Source: Burkholderia glumae LMG 2196 = ATCC 33617
GTDB taxonomy: Bacteria; Pseudomonadota; Gammaproteobacteria; Burkholderiales; Burkholderiaceae
NCBI RefSeq assembly: GCF_000960995.1
Contig: NZ_CP009435.1
Coordinates: 3,286,001 to 3,350,000 of the forward strand
Reading direction: 5' to 3'
Length of the DNA stretch: 64,000 nt
Shown here: in pieces, positions 7,864 through 16,519 of the stretch
Layout: every line of letters starts with the position of its first letter
Position numbering within the stretch: position 1 is the first letter of the stretch
Notes under the pieces: model-generated
The model's input: the letters and a program-made list of their open reading frames with translations, nothing else
The model's database searches: none
What the model was told of the DNA's origin: nothing
Position numbers and translations under genes: made by a program

Positions 7864-9729
7864 TTACGGCTGCGGCCGCCAGATGCTCGGGAACAGCCAT
7901 TCGAGCAGGGTCAGCTGCTTGGCCAGCGCGTTTCGGATGCAAAAATCCTTGATCATCGCGGCCGACAGCTTGCGCTGCTCCGCCTGATCCACGACCGACG
8001 CGAGCAGGACGTCGGGCAGCAGCGGATCGGGCGAGAACGGCGCCTCGCCCGGCGTCGCCGCCGTCAGCGTGATGACGGCGGCCGCGCGGTCGTCGGCGAA
8101 CACCACCAGCGTCGCCTCGCGGCTCATGCCGGCCGAGCGCAGCGTGGTGTGATAGCGCCGCTCGACGCGCAGCACCTTGCCGAAGAAGGTTTGCGTGATC
8201 CAGGCCTCGGTCGGATTCGGCGCCGCGTTGGCGGCCTGCGCCGCGAACTCGGACAGCCAGCCCGGCAGGTTGCTGCGCAGCTGCTGCGCCGTGTCCTCGA
8301 GCTGCGCCGGGTTCTGCACGCGCAGCCACGCCGACATGTCGATCCCGGAGGCGGGAAAACGCCGGCTGTCGAGATAGCCGTTGCGCACCACCATCGAGTA
8401 CAGCGCGAGATCGTCGCTCGCGGCGGCCTCGGCGATCGCCGTCGGCGGCAGCATGCCGATGACCTGGTTCAGCAAATGGCGACCGGCGCGGCAGGCTTCG
8501 CCCCGATACTGGATTTGCCGGGCCGCGATCACGTACATCATGCTCAGCGCCAGGTATTGCGGCGAGCCCGGCGCGGCGGCCAGCACCGCGCCCGCGCCAT
8601 GGGCGCCCAGCGTGGCGGTGACCGAGGCCACCGGCGCCGGCAGCACCGCCAGCTGCGCCACCGTCACGCCCGCCATCGCCGCCATCGCGGCCTGGTAGGC
8701 GGCCAGCGGCGCGCCCGGCAGCGCGTAGATCTGCGCCAGGCGGTTGAACCGCGACATCACCTTGTCCACGCTCTTCGATACGCCCGCGGCGACCTCGCTC
8801 AGCATCAGCGCCTGCTCGTCGAAGTGATAGGCGAGCGACGGCAGCGGCAGCAGCACCGTGTGGGTGGTGCCCTGGTATTGCAGCGAAACCGGCGTGGGGG
8901 CGACCTGCACATGGCCCGATTCGAGGTCCTCCCAGACCTCGACGGCTTCCACGGTATTGCGGCGCGGCAGCGTCACGTCGATCAGCTCCATCAGCAGCGG
9001 GCGCTCGATCGCCGGCCCGAGCGCCGCGCCCGGGAAGGCCGGCGCGGGCCAGTCGAGCGGCCGGGCATGCCAGGTATAGCCGAGTCTGAACAGCAGGAAC
9101 GGCTCGATGGCGTCGTTGAAGATCAGGCCGGGCAGCGCGGCGCCCGGCATCGCGCGGTCGCTGAGCTTGCGCGAGGTGTTGAGCCAAAGGCCGATGCGCT
9201 TCGGATCGAAGACCTGGCGGATCGTCTGCGGATCGTCGAGCTCGGCCATGTAGCGGTAGGCCGGCGCGGCCGCGCCGTCCTGATACAGCAGTTCCTCGGG
9301 CGAGACGATTTCCGGATTCCATCTCGCGATCTCGCTGGCGCAGTCGCGCAGCGCGTCGAGGATCAGATCCTCCACCAGCGAATAGACGTGGTTCTGCAGC
9401 GGCAACGGCGCCCACGGGTCCACCACGATCTGCGTGTCCCAGTCGGACGCGCCGCCGCCGTTCTGCGTGGCGGCCGGCCCGGCCGGATTGACGACGCACT
9501 CGAACGCGTTGCCGCCCTTCATGTAGAAATACAGCAGCGGCTGCGCCGGATCGAGCTTCAGGTCCTGCCGCAGCATCTCGACCAGGGAGAGCAGCCGCGC
9601 CCACAGCTCCGACAGCGTGGTCAATACGGCGACCCGCACTGCGGGATAGCTCGGCGCATCGTTGATGGTCGCAGTGAGCGCGCGGCTGAATCTGCGGCGA
9701 ACGGATCGGACCAGGGGATCTTCCTGCAT
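7864..9729 (-). CDS. Uncharacterised 621-residue protein with a nucleotidyltransferase-like signature
   Basis: I do not recognise a named family. The first 110 residues contain YFYMKGGNAFE (residues 67-77) followed by SDWDTQIVVD (95-104). A Gly-Gly turn and then a D-x-D on a beta strand is the active-site layout of the nucleotidyltransferase fold. A candidate third acid is D251 in MELIDVTLPRR, also on a predicted strand. The C-terminal 350 residues look helical, with Ala-rich stretches, no signal peptide and no clear membrane segments. The ATG giving MQEDPLVRSV is chosen because the in-frame extension to 9966 is Arg/Pro-rich and non-protein-like. It may be transcribed with the lipoprotein gene 273 bases upstream, but no promoter is obvious. 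The enzymatic role is inference only. Confidence 0.7.
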   Translation of the reverse strand: MQEDPLVRSVRRRFSRALTATINDAPSYPAVRVAVLTTLSELWARLLSLVEMLRQDLKLDPAQPLLYFYMKGGNAFECVVNPAGPAATQNGGGASDWDTQIVVDPWAPLPLQNHVYSLVEDLILDALRDCASEIARWNPEIVSPEELLYQDGAAAPAYRYMAELDDPQTIRQVFDPKRIGLWLNTSRKLSDRAMPGAALPGLIFNDAIEPFLLFRLGYTWHARPLDWPAPAFPGAALGPAIERPLLMELIDVTLPRRNTVEAVEVWEDLESGHVQVAPTPVSLQYQGTTHTVLLPLPSLAYHFDEQALMLSEVAAGVSKSVDKVMSRFNRLAQIYALPGAPLAAYQAAMAAMAGVTVAQLAVLPAPVASVTATLGAHGAGAVLAAAPGSPQYLALSMMYVIAARQIQYRGEACRAGRHLLNQVIGMLPPTAIAEAAASDDLALYSMVVRNGYLDSRRFPASGIDMSAWLRVQNPAQLEDTAQQLRSNLPGWLSEFAAQAANAAPNPTEAWITQTFFGKVLRVERRYHTTLRSAGMSREATLVVFADDRAAAVITLTAATPGEAPFSPDPLLPDVLLASVVDQAEQRKLSAAMIKDFCIRNALAKQLTLLEWLFPSIWRPQP

Positions 9730-10002
9730 CGGACACCTCGGGGCTGGGACGACGACGATGGATGGCGCTCGCGTAGGCGGGCGCGTCGGATTGCGCGTCG
9801 AGTCCCGGCCCGGGGCCGCTGACGTCGGTCCGGCGCAAGCCTGCCGGGGGCGCCGCGCAACAGGCCCAGTATCGGCGGCGGCGGCGCGCGGCGATTGAAC
9901 GAACCGATGGTCGATGCGGCGCGAACGCCGATCCCGCGGGCGGCCTGCGCTGGGCGCGCGCGGCACGGCGGGCCGGCCGCTTGCCGGCCGGGCGGCGGGC
10001 GC

Positions 10003-10617
10003 TCAGCGCGAGCGCGCCGGCTCGATCGACTCCACCGTCGGCACGGCACCCGCCGCGCCGCGCTTGATCGTCACCGCCCAGCCGCCGCCGTCGAACGGCA
10101 GCTTCGCCAGCGCGCCGCGCACCAGCGCCGGCAGCGCGGCGAGCGGATCGGGGTCGCGGTCGCGCGCGGCCGAGGTGACCTGATAGGCGAGACTGCCGTC
10201 GCGCCGGTCGATGAACTGCAGGGTCAGCAGATGCCGATAGACGGGGCCGGCGAACGGCAGCGGGAACGGCGCCGAACCGTCCGCGCGCAGCTGGCCGGCG
10301 CCGGCCGCGCCGCGCTCCGGCGCCGTCACCGTCAGTTCGGCCGGCTGCGTCGCATAGGCGATCACGAGCCGGTAACGCGCGCCCTCCGGCTGCTCGCGAT
10401 AGCCGTGCCGCGCCAGCTCGGCGCGCACCAGCGCCTGGACCCGCGCATCGCCCGCCTGGCCCTGCTGCGCATCGGGGCACGCAAAGCCGTAGCTTCGCTC
10501 GCCCGCGAAGCCCCCCTGCCCGGCCTGCACGCTGACGCCGGTGGTCGGCGCCGCGCAGGCGCCCAGCATGCCCAGCACCGCCAGCCCGCCTGCGGCGCGT
10601 GCCCATCTCGTCTTCAT
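10003..10617 (-). CDS. DUF4136-type lipoprotein
   Basis: 204 residues beginning with a lipoprotein signal: a Lys/Arg start, hydrophobic core, and lipobox LGAC with the lipidated Cys at 21. The mature part resembles the DUF4136 family of envelope lipoproteins, with FACPDAQQG-like and YRLVIAYAT strands near residue 84 and a conserved C-terminal helix around ALPALVRGALAKLPF. Family function is unknown. The gene follows the CHASE2 kinase by 82 bases on the same strand and may be co-transcribed with it, which would place it in an envelope-sensing context. It ends in a short charged tail. Confidence 0.7.
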   Translation of the reverse strand: MKTRWARAAGGLAVLGMLGACAAPTTGVSVQAGQGGFAGERSYGFACPDAQQGQAGDARVQALVRAELARHGYREQPEGARYRLVIAYATQPAELTVTAPERGAAGAGQLRADGSAPFPLPFAGPVYRHLLTLQFIDRRDGSLAYQVTSAARDRDPDPLAALPALVRGALAKLPFDGGGWAVTIKRGAAGAVPTVESIEPARSR

Positions 10618-10699
10618 TGCTCTCTCCTGGCTGGCCGCCGGGCGGCCGGTTCAGTGTCGGCGCGCGCCGCGGCGCTGCGCTGCGCTGCGCTGCCGATCG

Positions 10700-13150
10700 T
10701 CATGGATCCGCCACGTCGGTGAGCCGCGGCAGCGTGATCGCGATCGCGGTGCCTCGCCCCGGCGCGCTGTCCACCGCGATGCCGCCGCCGTGCCGCGTCA
10801 CCACCGTCTTCACGAACACCATCCCGAGCCCGGTGCCGGCGATTTCGGGCCGCTCGCCCGCGTGAAAGCGGCGGAAGCGCTCGAACAGGTGCCGCTGGTG
10901 CTCGGGCGCGATCCCGTAGCCCTGGTCGCGGATCGTGCAGGTCACGCGCGGCGGCGCCTCCGTGAATGCCAGCGTGCAGCGGACCAGCGTGTCGGCAGGA
11001 CTGTACTTGATCGCGTTGCTCAGCAGGTTCACCAGCGCGCGCGTCATCAGCGAGCGCTCCGCACCGATCCAGCACGGCGCCTCGCCGAGCGCCGTGTCGA
11101 TGCGAATCCGCTTCGCCTGCGCCTGCGGCCAGACCTCGTCGCTGGCGTCGAGCAGCAGGTCCGCGAGGTTCACGACGTCGATCCGGTAGGTCTGCGACTC
11201 GGCGCGTGCGAGCTGCACGAACTCGTCGGCGAGCGTCAGCGCGCGCTGCGCGTGCCGCTCGATGCGGGCCAGCAGCTCGCGCTGCGCCGGCCCGGCGTCG
11301 CGGCGCTGCCGCTCGGTGCGCACCAGCGCGAGGATCGAGGCCTGCGGCGAGCGCATGTCGTGCGACAGCAGATGCAGCGCCTCCTCGCGCTGCCGCTCGG
11401 CCGCATGCAGCGCGGTCACGTCCACCAGCCCGGCGATCCAGCCGATCGCCTGGCCCTCGGCGTTGGTACAGGGCGCGTAGCGCAGCAGATGGTCGAGGCC
11501 GTCGGCATCGCGCACCTCGAGCCCGCTCGCGAGCAGCGCCGGCGCCTCGCCGCGCGTCGGATCGAGCGCGTCCGGCCAGGCGGCGCGCAGGTCCGGCTCG
11601 CGCTCGGGATGGGCCACGCTCTTGACGAATGCCAGCTCGCCGAGCGCGGCCGGCAGCGGGCGGCCCTCGGGCGAGGCCGCCCGCAGGCGCGCGCAATAGC
11701 GCCGGGCCGCGTGGTTGGCGATCAGCACGATGCCGGCCACGTCGGTCACGAAGATCGGCTCGGGCACGCTGTCGAGGCTGTCCCAGACGAAGCGCTTCAT
11801 GTCCTGCACGCGCCGCGCGGCCTGCGCCATCAGGTTCATCTGCCGCTCGAGCGGGTCGCCGCCGAACTCGGCGCGCGCGCCGGACGCACGCGGCGACTCG
11901 GGCAGCAGGTGCGGCTCGGCGGCGAGCCGCTCGAGCTCGTCGCGCAGGTAGGCCATGGTCATGTCGAGGCGCCGCCAGTTCCAGGTCGGATAGACCACGA
12001 TCAGGCCGAGGATCGCCGGGGCCGGCGTCAGCCACAGTCGCGCGCCGTACAACAGCGCCGCGCTGCCCGCCACCGACAGCGCCGCCACCGACAGCGCGAG
12101 CAGCAGCGCGCGGCGCGGCGACAGCAGCAGGATGCCCGCCAGCAGCGCCGCGAGCGGCGGCAGCGAGGCGAGGCACAGCCAGCCGCGCGAGACCGGCGAG
12201 ATCGCGCGGCCCGTCAGCAGCATGTCGAGCACGTTGGCATGCAGGTAGACGCCCGGCAGCGGGCCGAACTCGCCCGAGATCGGCGTGGCGAAGCGGTCGT
12301 AGAGTCCGGCCGCCGTCACGCCGACCACGATCACCTTGCCGCGCAGCGCCGCGTCCGGCACCTTGCCGGCCAGCACGTCGGCGAGCGAGCAGGACGAATA
12401 GGCGGGTGTGCCGCGGCTGAACGGAATCAGGTAGCGGCCGCCGGGCAGCGAGGCGGCGAACCGCGAGGCGTGCGGCATGGCCCCCGCCGGCGTCGCGCCC
12501 TGCCGGCTCGGCCCCGCCTCGCTCGCGGCCAACGCCGCGCCCGCCGCCGGGGCCGCGGCACGCGTGATGCCGCGCGCCACGGCCAGCATGAGCTGCGGCC
12601 AGTCGCGCCGCCCGTCGCTCTCGGTCAGCGCGACGCTGCGCACGATGCCGTCCGGATCGACTTCGAAGTTGATGTGGCCCATGCCGGCCGCGCGCGCCGC
12701 GAGCGGCGGCACCGGCAGCGTCAGCGCGCGCGCGCCGGCGGCGTTCTCGGGGCCCAGCAGCACCGGCAGCCAGGTCGGCACGCGCGCGAGCGCGGCGGCC
12801 AGTTGCGCGTCGTCGGGCGAGGCCTCGGTAAACAATACGTCGTAGACCACGGCGGCGGGCCGCGCCTGGGCGAGCCGCTCGAGCAGTTGCGCATGCACGC
12901 TGCGCGGCCAGGGCCAGCGGCCGAGCCGTTCCAGGCTCGGATTGTCGATCTCGACCACCACGATGGCCGGATCGGGCGCCAGGCGGCGCGCGGCGAGCAG
13001 ATGGTCGTAGATCAGCCGGTCGATGCTCGCGGTGGACTGCCAGGCCACGCCGGCCAGCACGGCCGCCACGCCGAGCACGCCGATCGCGAGCCATTCGAGG
13101 AGAAAGCGCCGGCCGGGGGGGCGCCGCCGGGAGCCGGTGTCAGGCTTCAT
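10700..13150 (-). CDS. CHASE2-PAS sensor histidine kinase
   Basis: 816 residues. An N-terminal membrane helix (about 20-40) leads to a CHASE2 extracytoplasmic sensor domain (about 45-330; AIVVVEIDNPSL and the GHINFEVDPDG region). Three closely spaced membrane helices follow (about 330-400), then a PAS-like domain starting VPEPIFVTDVAG. The kinase core has the H-box LLSHDMRSPQ with phospho-acceptor His597, the N-box NLLSNAIKYSP, and the G boxes DQGYGIAP and GTGLGMVFVK. It autophosphorylates and presumably signals to the regulator two genes upstream. Only 8 bases separate it from the LysM/FecR gene, and the operon order is regulator, LysM/FecR, kinase. The ligand is unknown. Confidence 0.9.
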   Translation of the reverse strand: MKPDTGSRRRPPGRRFLLEWLAIGVLGVAAVLAGVAWQSTASIDRLIYDHLLAARRLAPDPAIVVVEIDNPSLERLGRWPWPRSVHAQLLERLAQARPAAVVYDVLFTEASPDDAQLAAALARVPTWLPVLLGPENAAGARALTLPVPPLAARAAGMGHINFEVDPDGIVRSVALTESDGRRDWPQLMLAVARGITRAAAPAAGAALAASEAGPSRQGATPAGAMPHASRFAASLPGGRYLIPFSRGTPAYSSCSLADVLAGKVPDAALRGKVIVVGVTAAGLYDRFATPISGEFGPLPGVYLHANVLDMLLTGRAISPVSRGWLCLASLPPLAALLAGILLLSPRRALLLALSVAALSVAGSAALLYGARLWLTPAPAILGLIVVYPTWNWRRLDMTMAYLRDELERLAAEPHLLPESPRASGARAEFGGDPLERQMNLMAQAARRVQDMKRFVWDSLDSVPEPIFVTDVAGIVLIANHAARRYCARLRAASPEGRPLPAALGELAFVKSVAHPEREPDLRAAWPDALDPTRGEAPALLASGLEVRDADGLDHLLRYAPCTNAEGQAIGWIAGLVDVTALHAAERQREEALHLLSHDMRSPQASILALVRTERQRRDAGPAQRELLARIERHAQRALTLADEFVQLARAESQTYRIDVVNLADLLLDASDEVWPQAQAKRIRIDTALGEAPCWIGAERSLMTRALVNLLSNAIKYSPADTLVRCTLAFTEAPPRVTCTIRDQGYGIAPEHQRHLFERFRRFHAGERPEIAGTGLGMVFVKTVVTRHGGGIAVDSAPGRGTAIAITLPRLTDVADP

Positions 13151-13158
13151 CGGCCGGC

Positions 13159-14619
13159 TCAGCGCGCGAGCGTGAAACTGTTGACGGCGCCGGCCTTGTC
13201 GTAGAAGCGGCCGTCGACGAACTGCTCGGCGATCACGGTCCAGTAATAGCGCCCGGGCGGCAGATGCGCGATCACGAGGCGCGTGTCGGTCAACCCCGGC
13301 TGATCGACGATCGGATCGGCCAGCTCGCGCGAGGCGGACAGGATGAAGCGGTAGCGCGTGACGGCGGCCGTCGCGCCGCTCGGATTCCAGCGGAACGCGT
13401 AGCCGTCGCCGGCCGGGCCGGCCTCGGTGCGCAGTCCGAAGCGGCGCCGCTCGAAGCCGTACACGCGCGCCTGCCCTTCGAGCCCGTTCGCGTCGAGCGC
13501 GGCGATGCGCACGAAGTAGCGGCCGTCGGGCAGATCGGAGAAGCGCACGCGCGGCGTGTCGGACCGCACCTCGCGCAACAGGTCGAGCAAGCCGGCGTCG
13601 CTCGCGAGCTCGACGTGGTAGGCCCGCGCGCCGTCGAGCGGCACGATCTCGAAGTCGACCTGCGCGTCGTCCTGCAGCTTGCCCGGCCTGGCGAGCCGCG
13701 GCGCCTCGAGCAGCGGCACCGGGGCGCCCACCTGCCCGCCGGCCCGCGTCACGCTGCCGAAATTCGCGTGCACCAGCGTCGCGCCCGGAGCCGCGGCACG
13801 GCGCCGGGCGGCGCGCGGCGCATCGGGCTCGACGCCGACCGCGCCGTCGAGCACCTCGACGCGCGTGAGCGCCTGCCCGCCGTCGCCGTCGCCGTCGCCG
13901 TCGCCATCGTCATAGCCGACGCGAAAGCGCGTGCCGCGCACGCCGGCCACCACCGACGGCGCGCGGATCTGGAAGCGGTCGTCGGGCCGCTTCAGATGCG
14001 TGACCTCGCTGTCCACCGAGCCGCGCCGCAGTTCGAACTCGCGCTCGAGCACGCCGGTCAGCACGGTGCGGCGCAGCACGGTCAAGTCGATCTGGCTGTC
14101 GGGCGGCAGGCTCAGGTGGGTGCCGTCGCTCAGCTCCAGCGTGACGAAGCCGTCGCTGCCGGTGCGCAGGCGGTCGCCCTCGCCGAGCGTGGCCTTGGCC
14201 CCGAGCGCGGCGAACGCGCCGTCGCGGCCGGCGCGCTCGACCGCGCCATGCAGCGCGACGACGCGCACGGTCAGCCGCTCGCGGCGCAGCCGCGCGGCCG
14301 GCAGGCGGATCACCACGCCGCGCTGCAGCCGCTTCGGCGCCGGCACGCCGTTCAGGCGCGCCACCAGGGGCCAGTCGCCGGGGCCTTGCAGATAACGCGT
14401 CGAGATCTCGTAGAGGGTGTCGCCCTCGCGGGTCAGGTAGGGCACCGTCGCGAGGGGGTGGGCCGTGCCGCCGCTCGCGCGGCTCGCCGGCGGGCCGCCA
14501 TCGGCGGCCGGCGCGCGCGCGGCGGCGCGCGCGCTGATGGCACCGGCCGCGCCGACGGCGGCCAGCACCAGCCCGCCCGCCGCGATCGCGCGGCGGGCGG
14601 CGAACCGCGTGGCGCTCAC
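13159..14619 (-). CDS. Secreted LysM and FecR-domain protein
   Basis: 486 residues with an N-terminal signal-like hydrophobic segment (about 10-35). A LysM-type module follows (YLTREGDTLYEISTRYLQGP, about 62-110), which in known proteins binds peptidoglycan. A FecR-like beta domain comes next (about 120-260; SDGTHLSLPPDSQ, then VAGVRGTRFRV). The C-terminal half has repeated beta-sandwich patterns ending in GRYYWTVIAE, as in fibronectin-like domains. The GTG start overlaps the response regulator stop (GTGA), indicating coupling. A run of alternating Asp-Gly near residue 240 is encoded by a hexanucleotide repeat. Position between regulator and CHASE2 kinase suggests it is a periplasmic partner of the sensor; this is inference. 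Confidence 0.8.
   Translation of the reverse strand: MSATRFAARRAIAAGGLVLAAVGAAGAISARAAARAPAADGGPPASRASGGTAHPLATVPYLTREGDTLYEISTRYLQGPGDWPLVARLNGVPAPKRLQRGVVIRLPAARLRRERLTVRVVALHGAVERAGRDGAFAALGAKATLGEGDRLRTGSDGFVTLELSDGTHLSLPPDSQIDLTVLRRTVLTGVLEREFELRRGSVDSEVTHLKRPDDRFQIRAPSVVAGVRGTRFRVGYDDGDGDGDGDGGQALTRVEVLDGAVGVEPDAPRAARRRAAAPGATLVHANFGSVTRAGGQVGAPVPLLEAPRLARPGKLQDDAQVDFEIVPLDGARAYHVELASDAGLLDLLREVRSDTPRVRFSDLPDGRYFVRIAALDANGLEGQARVYGFERRRFGLRTEAGPAGDGYAFRWNPSGATAAVTRYRFILSASRELADPIVDQPGLTDTRLVIAHLPPGRYYWTVIAEQFVDGRFYDKAGAVNSFTLAR
13881..13904. repeat. Hexanucleotide tandem repeat inside the FecR-domain gene
   Basis: Four exact tandem copies of CGTCGC, followed by degenerate units, encode alternating Asp and Gly. 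The unit is a multiple of three, so copy-number change would lengthen or shorten an acidic loop without breaking the frame. Confidence 0.85.
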
Positions 14620-15320
14620 TCGGCGGCTCCCTGCTGCAGCCGTTCGAGCCGGTAGCCGTAGCCGTAGATCGGCGCGAGGCGATAACCGTTCTCGGGCCGC
14701 AGCGCCAGCTTGGTGCGCAGCATCGAGATGTGGGTGTCCATGGTGCGCGAGGGAACGTCGGTGGCCTGCTTCCAGACCAGATCGAGGATGTGCGCGCGCG
14801 AGAGCGGCTGATCGACGTGCTGGAACAGCAGCAGCGCGAGATCGAATTCCTTCTGCGTGAGGTTGACCGGCTGCTCGGCCACGAAGGCCTGCTTCAGGCA
14901 GGTGTCGAAGCGGTAGCCGTCGAATTCGCGGATCGCCGCCTCGTTGTGGGCCGGATAGGCGCGGCGCAGCAGGGAGTGGATGCGCGCCTGCAGGATCGGC
15001 GCGGACACCGGCTTCACGACGTAGTCGTCGGCGCCGGCATTGAGGATTTCCGTGATGCCGGCCTCGTCGTCGCGGCTCGTCATGAAGATGATCGGCAGGC
15101 GATGTTCGACCTGGTTCTCGCGCACCCACTTCAACAGTTCCTCGCCGGACAGGTCGGGCACGTTCCAGTCGAGCACCAGCAAGTCGAAGGTCTCGCGCTG
15201 CAGGCGCTTCTTCAGCGCCTTGCCCTCGCTGAACGCGTAACAGGTATGGCCGACCACCGTCAGCGCCTGGCTGACGAATTCCGTCTGCGACTCGTCGTCG
15301 TCCAATACAGCAATTCTCAT
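14616..15320 (-). CDS. OmpR/PhoB-type response regulator
   Basis: 234 residues. The receiver domain (1-120) has the acidic pocket LDDDE, the phospho-acceptor Asp51 in LLVLDWNVPDLSG, the conserved Thr/Ser in FMTSRDD and the Lys in VVKPVS. A winged-helix output domain follows (about 130-225; LTQKEFDLALLLFQH, RTMDTHISMLRTKL, GYGYRL). It should bind DNA in response to phosphorylation, most likely by the CHASE2 kinase of the same operon. The ATG at 15320 matches the start of the receiver fold; an upstream in-frame extension is not family-like. First gene of the operon, with an unusually long upstream region. Confidence 0.92.
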   Translation of the reverse strand: MRIAVLDDDESQTEFVSQALTVVGHTCYAFSEGKALKKRLQRETFDLLVLDWNVPDLSGEELLKWVRENQVEHRLPIIFMTSRDDEAGITEILNAGADDYVVKPVSAPILQARIHSLLRRAYPAHNEAAIREFDGYRFDTCLKQAFVAEQPVNLTQKEFDLALLLFQHVDQPLSRAHILDLVWKQATDVPSRTMDTHISMLRTKLALRPENGYRLAPIYGYGYRLERLQQGAAE

Positions 15321-16075
15321 AACACCCCGCAATGCGAACTCGGCGGCAAACCGTTCCGCGTTCCGCGCCTGATCGCGCGAACCGCCTGCCAGCCCGTGGC
15401 CTCGGACCGGCAGGACCACCGCAACGCGGCGTCCGTTCCTATCGTGTCCGGATCGCCGTTCTTCTCAAAATCCGGTCGTACTTCCTCCAGCCGCCTCGCA
15501 ACCGCCACGCGCCGCGCAGCGCGCGGCCGCCCCGGCGGCTGCCCGGCCGATGATTGCCGGGATCCGGACCGGACTTGAAACTGTATGGTGTCTCACCGAT
15601 GCGGCGCCGCGCTTCACGAGGCGCCGCGCCATGCCGATGGCGCCGGCCGGCTGGGCATGCCGGCCTTTGCAGCGCAGTATAAATAGTAGCCTATCGAGTG
15701 TCGTTCAAGAATTGTCAGATCGTTAATAATCACCGGCAAAACCACGGCGATTCAAATCCGCGCTTATCGAATAACACATCGGCCATTTTCTTGCATCGCC
15801 TGTGATGCGCTTTTCATCGGCCATTGATTTCAAAAAATGACAATTATCGAGCCTCGGCCACCCATGCCGATCCCGCGCCCGGCAACGATATCGGCCGCAC
15901 GGCTCGGGCCGCGATAATCGCGCGCCAATCGGTTCGGCCAAACCGGCGAGCAATTCTGCATTTATTTAAAAATGCCGCACGCGGCGCCGGCCCATTGGCC
16001 GTGCGGGTGAATGACGGGCGGCGGAGGGGCACGGCGGAGGGGCACGGTGGAGAAGCGCGGCGCGCGGGCCGCGCA
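15321..16075. other. Intergenic region upstream of the response regulator operon
   Basis: About 750 bases without a convincing gene. The part near 15660-15970 is clearly AT-richer than its surroundings, as promoter DNA often is. A 76-codon minus-strand frame at 15723-15953 has no family look, no Shine-Dalgarno and biased Arg/Cys content, so I do not call it. Confidence 0.6.
15680..15708 (-). promoter_or_regulatory. Candidate sigma-70 promoter for the CHASE2 operon
   Basis: Read on the minus strand, TTGAAC is followed after exactly 17 bases by TATTTA, within an AT-rich patch. Neither box is perfect. If used, it would give a leader of roughly 350 bases before the response regulator. Confidence 0.3.
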
Positions 16076-16115
16076 AAAGAAAACCGCCGCCGGGGCCTGA
16101 GGCCCGGGCGGCGGC
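16076..16115 (-). terminator. Intrinsic terminator after tusA
   Basis: On the minus strand a GC stem of about 14 pairs with one mismatch and a three-base loop is followed by TTTTCTTTT. It begins about 20 bases after the tusA stop. Confidence 0.75.
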
Positions 16116-16134
16116 ATCGCGGCCGGCGGCACCG

Positions 16135-16362
16135 TCAGCGGCGGCGCATCAGGAACACGAACGCCTTGTCCTGCGTCGAGGATTCGACGATCTCGTTGCC
16201 GGTCTGCTTCGCGAACGCGGCGAAGTCGCGCTGCGAGCCGGGATCGGTGGCGAGCACCTTCAGGATCTGCCCGCTCTGCATGTCGGCGAGCGCCTTCTTG
16301 GCGCGCAGGATCGGCAGCGGGCAGTTGAGCCCGCGCGCATCCACTTCCTTGTGAACTTCCAT
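16135..16362 (-). CDS. tusA: TusA/SirA-family sulfur carrier
   Basis: A 75-residue cytoplasmic protein of the TusA family, which passes persulfide sulfur from cysteine desulfurase towards tRNA thiolation or molybdenum-cofactor enzymes. The family signature is present near the N-terminus as DARGLNCPLPILRAKKAL, with Cys14 in the CPxP motif as the expected persulfide site. The rest of the two-layer fold is intact, ending in KAFVFLMRRR. It has its own terminator, so it looks like a single-gene unit. Which TusA paralogue role applies cannot be told from sequence. Confidence 0.9.
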   Translation of the reverse strand: MEVHKEVDARGLNCPLPILRAKKALADMQSGQILKVLATDPGSQRDFAAFAKQTGNEIVESSTQDKAFVFLMRRR

Positions 16363-16519
16363 CGGCTATCGACCTTCGTATGACGCGCCCGCGCCCGACG
16401 CGGCGCGGAATCGAGCCGCGATTTTACCGCAGCGCGCCGCCGCGTGCCGGCCGCCCGGCATTTGCGCGGCGCGCGACGGGGCCGCGCCGTGGCGGCGGAC
16501 CGCCCTCGCCTGCGCACGC

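Noticed and set aside
15723..15953. A 76-codon minus-strand frame in the gap upstream of the response regulator
   Set aside because: No ribosome-binding site, no family resemblance and unlikely composition; the region reads better as promoter DNA.
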